Translations under genes and position numbers: made by a program
The notes under the pieces: generated by a model
Seen by the model: only the letters and a program-made list of their open reading frames with translations
Database searches by the model: none
Told to the model about the DNA's origin: nothing
Origin: Cavia porcellus
Lineage: Eukaryota > Chordata > Mammalia > Rodentia > Caviidae
DNA length: 64,000 nucleotides
Direction: 5' to 3'
NCBI RefSeq assembly: GCF_034190915.1
Contig: NW_026947546.1
Coordinates: forward strand, 2,914,001-2,978,000
Part shown: positions 54,630 through 64,000 of the stretch, piece by piece
How the letters are laid out: the number at the start of each line of letters is the position of its first letter
Numbering within the stretch: position 1 is the first letter of the stretch

Positions 54630-54959
54630 CCATTACCCTAACACTAACACTAATCCTAAACTCTAACTCTAACACTTACCCTAACCCTAACCCTAAACTG
54701 TAAAACCAAACCCTAACGCTAACACAAACCCTAACCCAAAATCTACACCTAACCCGAAACCAAATCCTAACCCTAACCCTAACCCTAACCCTAACCATTA
54801 CCCTAACACTAACACTAATCCTAAACTCTAACCCTAACACCCTAACCCTAACCCTAAACTGTAAAACCAAACCCTAACCCTAACCCTAACCCTAACCCAA
54901 AATCTAAACCTAACCGGAAACCAAATACTAACCCTAACCCTAACAATAACCCATAACAA
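54630..54959 (+). repeat. About 165-bp tandem duplication of the central block start
   Basis: The marker ccattaccctaacac occurs at 54630 and again at 54795. Each copy is followed by actgtaaaaccaaacc and by a block ending gaaaccaaat. The second copy is slightly shorter and carries the variant ctaaccggaaacc. Confidence 0.85.
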
Positions 54960-56084
54960 TAACCCTAACCCTAACCATAACCCTAACCCTAACACTGACT
55001 TCTAACATTAACCCTAACCCTAATCATAAACCTTAGACTAAATTTCACCCTAAACACTAACACTAACCCTAAACGTAAACCTAACCCTAAACCTAAACCA
55101 TATCATAACCCTAAACCTAACACTAAACCTAACCCAAAACCTAACCCTAACACTAAACCTAACCCTAAAACCTAACCCTAACCCTAACACTAACCCTAAC
55201 CCTAAGACAAACCATAACCCTAAACTTAATCTTATCCCTAACCCCAACCCTATCCCTAAACCTGACCCTAAACATAACCCTAATCTAACCCTAACCCTAA
55301 CCATAACCCTAACCCTTACACTTACCCTAAACTCTAACCCTAACGCTAACCCTAACCCTAATCTCTAACTCTAAACGCTAACAATAAACCTAACCATAAA
55401 CCGAGCCCTAAACCTAAACCTAACCTTAACCCTAACCATAACGCTAACCCTAACCGTGACCCTAGTTTTAACCCTAAGCCGAATACTAACATTAATCCAT
55501 AACCCTAACCTTAACCCTTACCATAACCCTAACACTAAATGTAAAACTAGCCCCTAACACTAACACTAACCCTATCCGTAATCCCTAACCCTAATCCTAA
55601 CCCTAACACTAAAACTAGCCATAACCCTAAATGTAACACCAACACTAAACGTAACCCTAAAAATAACCTTAACCATATCCTTAACACCTAACCCCTAACC
55701 CTAACCCAAACCCTAAACCTAACCATAACCCTAACACTATCACTAATGCTAACCCTAAACCCTAACCATAACCCTCACCCTAACGCTAACCCAAAACCTA
55801 CCTCTAATCCGTATCCTAAACCTAACCCTAACCCTAAACCTAACCCTAAACCGAACACTAACCGTAACCCTAAACATAACCTTAACCCTAACCCTCCCTA
55901 CCTACAACACCCTAAACCAAAGTCTAACACTAACCCTAACTTTAACACTTAACCATAAACCTTAACCTAACGCTAACCCTAACCATAACATCTAACACTA
56001 AACCTATCCCTAAACAAAGCCTAACCATAACCCTAACTCAAACACTCAAAAACTAACCCATACCGAAACCCTAACCCTATCAAT

Positions 56085-56115
56085 AACACTAACCCTAACC
56101 CTAACCCTATACCTA
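56085..56115. other. Deletion junction in the 2176-bp monomer
   Basis: Left of here the sequence follows the ctatcaataacactaacc module. Right of here it follows taattctaacattaatcc, cognate to about 53,938. The join lies in ccctaa hexamers, so the breakpoint is not resolvable to the base. Confidence 0.75.
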
Positions 56116-56805
56116 ATTCTAACATTAATCCTAACCTTCTAACCCTAACCCTAGCCCTAGACCTAACCCTAACGCTAAAACTAACCCTAACCCGAAACCC
56201 TAACCCTAACCCTAAACCTAACATTAACACCTAACCCTAACCATAACCCTATCATTAAACCTAAACCTAATGCTAACCGTGTCCCTAACCCTAACCCAGA
56301 CAATAAACCTAACCCTAAACCTAAAACTATCCCTAACCCTAATCATAATACTGAGCCTAACACTAACCCTAAGCCTAACCCTAAGCCTAATTTCTAACTC
56401 TAACCCTAACCAGAACAGTAACCCTAGTCCATAACCCTAACATAAAACTTTACAATAACACTAACCCTAACCCTAACACTAACCCCTAAGCCTGACCCTA
56501 ACCTTATCCCTAATCCCTAAGCCTAGCTCTAACAATAACACTAACCCTAACCATAACCCTAAACATAACTGTAAACCTAACCCTAACCATAACCATATTC
56601 TTATCACCTAACACATAACCCTAACCAAAACCCGAACCCTAAACCTAACCCTAAACCTAATAGTAACCCTGAACCTATCAGTCTTCTGAAGCCTAACCCT
56701 GACCCTATCCCTAACACCTAACCCCTAAACCTAACGCTAACCTGCCCCTAACCCTAACCTTAAACGTAACCGTTAAACTAACCCTAACCCTAACCTTAAC
56801 CCTAA

Positions 56806-57135
56806 CCATTACCCTAACACTAACACTAATCCTAAACTCTAACACTAACACTTACCCTAACCCTAACCCTAAACTGTAAAACCAAACCCTAACGCTAACA
56901 CAAACACTAACCCAAAATCTACACCTAACCCGAAACCAAATCCTAACCCTAACCCTAACCCTAACCCTAACCATTACCCTAACACTAACACTAATCCTAA
57001 ACTCTAACCCTAACAACCTAACCCTAACCCTAAACTGTAAAACCAAACCCTAACCCTAACACAAACCCTAACACAAAATCTAAACCTAACCGGAAACCAA
57101 ATACTAACCCTAACCCTAACAATAACCCATAACAA
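56806..57135 (+). repeat. About 165-bp tandem duplication, second occurrence
   Basis: The marker ccattaccctaacac lies at 56806 and 56971, with the same spacing as at 54630 and 54795. The second copy again carries ctaaccggaaacc. The duplication therefore arose once, before these two monomers separated. Confidence 0.85.
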
Positions 57136-59440
57136 TAACCCTAACCCTAACCATAACCCTAACCCTAGCACTGACTCCTAACCTTAACCCTAACCCTAAT
57201 CATAAACCTAAGACTAAATCTCACCCTAAACACTAACACTAACCCTAAACGTAAACCTAACCCTAAACCTAAACCATATCATAACCCTAAACCTAACACT
57301 AAACCTAACCCAAAACCTAACCCTAACACTAAACCTAACCCTAAAACCTAACCCTAACCCTAACACTAAACCTAACCCTAAGACTAACCATAACCCTAAC
57401 TTTAATCTTATCCCTAACCCCAACCCTATCCCTAAACCTGACCCTAAACCTAACCCTAATCTAACCCTAAACCTAACCATAACCCTAACCCTTAGCCTTA
57501 CCCTAAACTCTAACCCTAACGCTAACCCTAACCCTAATCTCTAACTCTAAACGCTAACAATAAACCTAACCCTAAACCGAACCATTAACCTAAACCTAAC
57601 CTTAACCCTAACCATAACGCTAACCCTAACCATAACCCTGGTTTTAACCCTAAGCAGAATACTAACACTAATCCATAACCCTAACCTTAACCCTTACCAT
57701 AACCCTAACACTAAATGTAAAACTAGCCCCTAACACTAACACTAGCCCTATCCGTAATCCCTAATCCTAATCCTAACCCTAACACTAAAACTAGCCATAA
57801 ACCTAAATGAAACACCAACACTAAACGTAACCCTAAACATAACCTTAACCATATCCTTAACACCTAATCCCTAACCCTAACCCAAACCCTAAACCTAACC
57901 ATAACCCTAACACTAGCATTAATGCTAACCCTAAACCCTAACCATAACCCTCACCCTGACGCTAACCCAAAACCTACCTCTAATCCCTATCCTAAACCTA
58001 ACCCTAACCCTAAACCTAACCCTAAACCGAACACTAACCGTAACCCTAAACATAACCTTAACCCTAACCTCCCTACCTATAACCATAACCCTAAACAAAA
58101 TTCTAACACTAACCCTAACTTTAACACTTAACCCTAAACCTTAACCCTAACGCTAACCCTAACCCTAACATCTAACACTAAACCTATCCCTAAACAAAGC
58201 CTAATCATAACCATAACCATAACACTCTAAAACTAAACCATACCGAAACCCTAACCCTATCAATAACACTAACCCTAGCCCTAACCCTAACTTCTAACTC
58301 TAACCCTAACCCTTACACTATCCCTAACACTAAACCTAGCCCTAACTGAAACCCTAACACTAAAGCTAACCTCTATCCCTAACCCTGGCCCTTACCCTAA
58401 CCCAAACCCCTACGCAAAACCTAACCCTAACCCTAACCCTAAACCTCACACTAACCCTAAAGCTAACCCTAACCCTAAACCTAACCTTAACCCTAAACCT
58501 AACCCTAACCCTAACCCTAACACTCACCCTAACCCTATCCCTAATCGCTAACCCTAACCATAACCATAACCCAAACACTAACACCAAAACCCTAACCCAA
58601 ATCATAACACAAAACCTCACGGTAACCCAAACCCTAACCCTAGCTCTATTCCTAACCTTCTATCCCTGAACCTAACCCTAATCCTAAACCTAAAGCTAAC
58701 ACCTAACCCTAACCCTAACACCTAACCCTAACCCTAACCCTATCCCTAACCGTAAACCTAATGCTAACCCTATCCCTAAGCCTAACCCTATCAATAAACT
58801 AAACCCTAGACCTAAAACTATCCCTAAACCTAATCCTAGAACTGAGCCTAACGCTAACTCTAACTGTAAACTTAACACTAATCCATAACCATAACCCTAA
58901 CCAAAAACCTAAAACTCACTCTAACCCTATCCCTAATCCCTAACCCTAACCCGAACCGTAACCCAAACACAAACCCCGAAACCCTAACCCTAAACCTAAC
59001 CCAAACCCTAATACTAAACTTAACCCTAAACATAACCCTAAACCTAACCATAAACCTAACCGTAACCCTAAGCCTAACCTTAACCCTAAAACTAACACGA
59101 ACCCAAATTCATAACCCTAAACCTAACTCTAAACCTAACCCTAATCCCTAAACCTAACGATAAGCCTAAACCTAACCCTAATCCTAAACCCTATCCCTAA
59201 TCGCTAACCCTAACTATAACCATAACCCAAAAACTAACACCAAAACACTAACCCTAATCATAACACAACCCTAGCTCTAATCCTAACCTTCTAACTCTAA
59301 CCTTAACCCTAATCCTAACCCGAACCCTAACACTAACACCTACCCCTAACCCTAACCCTAACCCCTAACCCTAACCCTAACCCTATCCCTAACCGTAAAC
59401 CTAATGCTAACCCTTTCCCTAAACCTAAACCTATCAATAA

Positions 59441-60147
59441 ACCGAACCCTAGCCCTAAAACTATCCCTAACCCTAATCCTAGAACTGAGCCAAAAACTAA
59501 CTCTAACTGTAAACCTAACCCTAATCCATAACCCTAACACTAACCCTACCCCTAAACTCACTCTGACCCTATCCCTAATCCCTAACCCTAACCCTAACCC
59601 TAACCCAAACACTAACCCCGAAACCCTAACCCTAAACCTAACCCTAACATTAATCCTAACCTTCCTACCCTAACCCTAACACTAGCCCTAACCCTAACAC
59701 TAAAACTAACCCTAACCCGAAACCCTAACCCTAACCCTAAGACTAACACTAACACCTAACCCTAACCATAACCCTATCATTAAACCTAAAGCTAATGCTA
59801 ACCCTGTCCCTAACCCTAACCCAGACAATAAACCTAACCCTAAACCTAAAACTATCCCTAACCCTAATCATAATACTGAGCCTAACACTAACCCTAAGCC
59901 TAACCCTAACCCTAATTTCTAACTCTAACCCTAACCAGAACAGTAACCCTCATCCATAACCCTAACATTAACCTTTACAATAACCCTAACCCTAACCGTA
60001 ACACTAACACCTAAGCCTGACCCTAACCTTATCACTAATCCCTAAGCCTAGCTCTAACAATAACTCTAACCCTAACCATAACCCTAAACATTACTCTAAA
60101 ACTAACTCTAACCATAACCATATTCTTATCACCTAACCCTAACCCTA
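59441..60147 (+). repeat. 707-bp tandem duplication, first copy
   Basis: This runs from accgaaccctagccc to the tattcttatcacctaacc block. It carries the private variant gagccaaaaactaac near 59,487, which the second copy also has. Confidence 0.82.
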
Positions 60148-60854
60148 ACCGAACCCTAGCCCTAAAACTATCCCTAACCCTAATCCTAGAACTGAGCCAA
60201 AAACTAACTCTAACTGTAAACCTAACCCTAATCCATAACCCTAACACTAACCCTACCCCTAAACTCACTCTGACCCTATCCCTAATCCCTAACCCTAACC
60301 CTAACCCTAACCCAAACACTAACCACGAAACCCTAACCCTAAACCTAACCCTAACATTAATCCTAACCTCCTAACCCTAACCCTAACCCTAGCCCTAACC
60401 CTAACGCTAAAACTAACCTTAACCCGAAACCCTAACCCTAACCCTAAGACTAACACTAACACCTAACCCTAAACATAACCCTATCATTAAACCTAAAGCT
60501 AATGCTAACCCTGTCCATAACCCTAACCCAGACAATAAACCTCACCTTAAACCTAAAACTATCCCTAACCCTAATCATAATACTGAGCCTAACACTAACC
60601 CTAAGCCTAACCCTAACCCTAATTTCTATCTCTAACCCTAACCAGAACAGTAACCCTAGTCCATAACCCTAACATTAACATTTACAATAACCCTAACCCT
60701 AACTGTAACACTAACCCCTAAGCCTGACCCTAACCTTATCCCTAATCCCTAAGCCTAGCTCTAACAATAACACTAAACCTAACCATAACCCTAAACATAA
60801 CTGTGAACCTAACCCTAACCATAACCATATTCTTATCACCTAACCCATAACCCT
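60148..60854 (+). repeat. 707-bp tandem duplication, second copy
   Basis: This begins at accgaaccctagccc, joined to the first copy through a short ccctaa run. It shares gagccaaaaactaac near 60,194. It then reaches the tattcttatcacctaacc block a second time and continues into the normal unit. The right edge is approximate. Confidence 0.8.
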
Positions 60855-60908
60855 AAACAAAACCCGAACCCTAAACCTAACCCTAAACCTAATAGTAACC
60901 CTGAACCT

Positions 60909-63900
60909 ATCAGTCTTCCGAAGCCTAACTCTGACCCTATCCCTAACACCTATCCCCTAAACCTAACCCTAATCTGCCCCTAATCCTAACCTTAAACGTA
61001 ACCGGAAACCTAACCCTAACTCTAACCCTAACCCTAACCCTAACCATTACCCTACCACTAACACTAATCCTAAATTCTAACCCTAACACTTACCCTAACC
61101 CTAACCCTAAACTGTAAAACCAAACCCTAACCCAAAATCTAAACCTAACCCTATCCTAAATCCTAACATTAACCCTAACCCTAACCCTAACCCATAACAA
61201 TAACCCTAACCCTAACTGTAACCCTAACCCTAACACTAACTTCTAACTTTAACCCTAACCCTAATCATAACCCTAAGACTAAATCTCACCCTAAACTCTA
61301 ACACTAACCCTAAACATAACCCTAACCCTAAACCTAAACCATATCATAACCCTAAACCTAACACTAAACCTAACCATAACACTAAACCTAATCCTAAAAC
61401 CTAACCCTAACCCTAACACTAAGCCTAACTCTAAAACTAACCATAAGCCTAATATTAACCTTAACCCTAACCCCAACCCTATCCCTAAACCTGACCCTAA
61501 ACCTAACCCTAATCTAACCCTAACCCTAACCATAGCCCTAACCCTTACCCTTACCCTAATCTCTAACCCTAACGCTAACCCTAACCCTAATCTCTAACTC
61601 TAAACGCTAACAGTAAACCTAACCCTAAACCGAGCCATAAACCTAAACCTAACCTTAACCCTAACCATAACGCTCACCCTAACCGTAACCCTGGTTTTAA
61701 CCCTAAGCAGAATACTAAAACTAATCCATAACCCTAACTTTAACCCTTACCATAACCCTAACACTAAATGTAAAACTAGCCCCTAACCCTAACACTAGCC
61801 CTATCCATAATCCCTAACCCTAATCCTAACACTAACACTAAAACAAGCTGTAACCCTAAATGTAACACCAACACTAAACGTAACCCTAAACATAACCTTA
61901 ACCATATCCTTAACACCTATCCCCTAACCCTAACCCAAACCCTAAACCTAACCATAACCTTAACACTAACACTAATGCTAACCCTAAACCCTAACCATAA
62001 CCCTCACCCTAACGCTAACCCAAAACCTACCTCTAATTCCTATCCTAAACCTAACCCTAACCCTAAACCTAACCCTAAACCGAACAGTAACCGTAACCCT
62101 AAACATAACCTTAACCCTAACCCTCCCTACCTATAACCACAACCCTAAACCAAAGTCTAACACTAACCCTAACTTTAACACTTAACCCTAAACCTTAAAC
62201 CTAAACCCAACATCTAAAACTAAACCTATCCCTAAACAAAGCCTAACCATAACCCTAACCCTAACACTCAAAAACTAACCCATACCGAAACCCTAACCCT
62301 ATCAATAACACTAACCCTAGCCCTAACCCTAACTTCTAACACTAACTCAAACCCTTACACTATCCCTAACACTGAACCTAACCCTAACTGAAACCCTAAC
62401 CCTAAAGCTAACCTCTAACCCTAACCCTAGCCCTTACCCTAACCCAAACCCCTACGCAAAACCTAACCCTAACCCTAACACTAAACTTCTCACTAACAAT
62501 AAACCTAACCCTAACACTAAACCTAAAATTAACCCTAACCCTAACCATAACACTAACCCTAACACTCACCCTAACCCTATCCCTAATCGCTAACCCTAAC
62601 CATAACCATAACCCAAACACTAACACCAGAACGCTAACCCTAATCATAACACAAACCTCACCATAACCCTAACCCTAACCCTAGCTCTAATCCTAACCTT
62701 CTAGCCCTGACCCTAAACCTAATCCTAACACTAACCCTAACACCTAACCCTAAACCTAACAACTAACCCTAAACCTATCCATAACCGTAAACCTAATGCT
62801 AACCCTATCCCTAACCCTAACCGTATCAATAATCTAAACCCTAGCCCTAAAACTATCCCTATACCTAATCCTAGAACTGAGCCTAACACTAACTCTAACT
62901 GTAAACTTAACGGTAATCCATAACCTTAACCCTAACCCAAACCCTAAAATTCACTCTAACCCTATCCCTAATACCTCACCCTAACCCTAACCCTAACCCT
63001 AACCCAAACACTAACCCGGAAACCCTAAACCTAAACCTAACCCGAACCCTAACACTAAACTTAACCCTAACCCTAACCCTAAACCTAACCATAACCCTAA
63101 CCGTATCCCTAAGCCTAACCCTAATCCTAACACTAACACGAACACAAATTCATAACCGTAAACCTAATCCTAATCCCTAAACCTTACGATAAGCCTAACC
63201 CTAACCCAAAACCTAAACCCTATCCCTAATTGCTAACCGTAACCATAACCATAACCCAAACACTAACACCAAAACCCTAATTCTAATCGTAACACAAAAC
63301 CTCACCGTAACCCTAACCCTAACCCTAGCTCTAATCCTAACCTCCTAACTCTAAACCTAACCCTAATCCTAACCCGAACCCTAACACTAACACCTAACCC
63401 TAACCCTAATCCTAACCGCTAACCCTAACCCTAACCCTGTCCCTAACCGTAAACCTAATGCTAACCCTATCCCTAACACTAAACTTATCAAAAAACCAAA
63501 CCCTAGCCCTAAAACTATCCCTATCCCTAATCCTAGAACTGAGCCTAAAACTAACTCTAACTGTAAACCTAACCCTAATCCATAAGCCTAACCCTAACCC
63601 TACCCCTAAAGTCACTCTAACCCTATCCCTAATCCCTAACCCTAACCCTAACCCTAACACTAACACTAACCCAAACACTAACTCCGAAACCCTAACCCTA
63701 AACCTAATCCTAACATGAATCCTAGCTTTCTAACCCTAACTCTAACCCTAGCCCTAACCCTAACGCTGAAACTAACCCTAACCCGAAACCCTAACCCTAA
63801 CCCTAAACCTAACACTAACACCTAACCCTAACCATAACCCTATCATTAAATCTAAACTTAATGCTAACCCTGTCCCTAACCCTAACCCAGACAATAAACC

Positions 63901-64000
63901 TAACGCTAAACCTAAAACTATCCCTAACCCTAATCATAATACTGAGCCTAACACTAACCCTAAGCCTAACCCTAACCCTAATTTCTAACTCTAACCCTAA
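60909..64000 (+). repeat. Domain 3 monomer, cut by the window end
   Basis: This is a nearly complete unit of normal order: central block, ctccctacc segment near 62,123, and modules near 62,827, 63,488 and 63,893. The next anchor would fall a few hundred bases beyond the window end. A private variant aaaaaaccaaacc lies near 63,490. Confidence 0.82.

Larger units (their letters stand above)
54501..56676 (+). repeat. Domain 3 monomer, 2176 bp, rearranged
   Basis: This unit gains a 165-bp tandem duplication near its left end and loses close to 1 kb near 56,090-56,110. There the sequence jumps from caataacactaaccc to the taattctaacattaatcc block. It shares cgttaaactaac and the 165-bp duplication with the following unit. 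Confidence 0.8.
56677..60908 (+). repeat. Domain 3 monomer, 4232 bp, with 707-bp internal duplication
   Basis: The anchor has the cttctgaag form. The unit contains the 165-bp duplication (56806 and 56971) and, further right, a 707-bp tandem duplication. These account for its length relative to a monomer of about 3.35 kb. Confidence 0.82.
1..64000 (+). repeat. Degenerate telomere-type (CCCTAA)n satellite array filling the window
   Basis: Every line of the window is built from CCCTAA and one-base variants such as acctaa, ccataa, ccgtaa, gcctaa, cactaa and cccgaa. G is scarce on the + strand, and the C-rich orientation never inverts. Most variants are substitutions that keep the 6-base register for 200-300 bases, which is why open frames of 60-103 codons appear on both strands. 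Their products are simple NP, LT, LG or RV repeats and are not real proteins. The array extends past both window ends. TTAGGG is the telomere repeat of vertebrates, most other animals, many fungi and many protists, so this is inferred to be subtelomeric or interstitial telomeric satellite. No single-copy stretch, transposon, RNA gene or spliced gene is visible anywhere in it. Confidence 0.97.
46091..64000 (+). repeat. Domain 3: diverged monomers with local rearrangements
   Basis: Anchor spacings are irregular: 3328, 2868, 2176 and 4232 bp. Monomers share the ctccctacc segment with domain 2 but differ from each other more than domain 2 copies do. Adjacent units share private variants, pointing to small separate amplifications. 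The array continues beyond the window end without any flanking unique sequence. Confidence 0.85.

Noticed and set aside
1..64000. CRISPR-like array
   Set aside because: There is no constant direct repeat separated by unique spacers. The repeats are 6 bp and their multiples, and the sequence type is eukaryotic telomeric.
1..64000. Plant-type (CCCTAAA) telomere repeat
   Set aside because: ccctaaa strings are frequent, but they mostly arise from acctaa variants that keep the 6-base register. Perfect runs are CCCTAA, not the 7-base unit.

Overview
The whole 64 kb window is one strand-polarised array of degenerate telomere-type hexamers: CCCTAA on the + strand, TTAGGG on the - strand. I find no protein-coding gene, rRNA, tRNA, transposon, CRISPR array or unique-sequence anchor. 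Open frames of up to about 100 codons occur on both strands, but they are a by-product of the hexamer. Read forward, CCCTAA gives Asn-Pro, Thr-Leu or Pro-stop. Read in reverse it gives Leu-Gly, Arg-Val or a stop frame. The array fits a subtelomere or a very large interstitial telomeric satellite of a eukaryote with TTAGGG-type telomeres (animals, many fungi and many protists). The sequence alone does not identify the species. The C-rich strand reads 5'->3' from base 1, as expected at or near the left end of a chromosome. The hexamers are too degenerate for the window to be the telomerase-maintained tip itself.

The array has a clear hierarchy: 6-bp hexamers, internal modules of about 0.6 kb, monomers of about 2.9-3.4 kb, dimers of about 5.75-6.3 kb, and a longer block of about 10.5 kb. 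I phased the monomers with the least telomere-like stretch, atcagtcttccgaag and close variants. It occurs 20 times, at 1681, 4556, 6437, 9305, 12172, 15059, 17940, 20820, 24414, 29410, 32835, 35712, 39131, 42008, 45415, 48305, 51633, 54501, 56677 and 60909.

Domain 1 (1 to about 22,860) holds monomers of about 2.88 kb. Alternating diagnostic variants show a dimer of about 5.75 kb, and one monomer carries a 994-bp deletion near 5,990. From about 22,860 to 27,208 is a transition zone: an out-of-register join to a second monomer family, an AT-rich microsatellite, and a truncated unit. Domain 2 (27,209-46,090) is three head-to-tail copies of a 6.3-kb dimer (alpha 3,404 bp + beta 2,880-2,898 bp). 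The copies are nearly identical, and their net length differences match the number of hexamers in one perfect run. Domain 3 (46,091-64,000) holds more diverged monomers of the same family as domain 2, with several private local duplications (165 bp, 707 bp) and deletions.

The window therefore records unequal exchange, microhomology deletions, hexamer slippage and gene conversion in telomere-derived DNA. I see no gene system. The interest lies in the repeat architecture and its recent amplification. Coordinates of monomers and exact motif positions were read by eye; edges of duplications and deletions are good to a few tens of bases unless stated.
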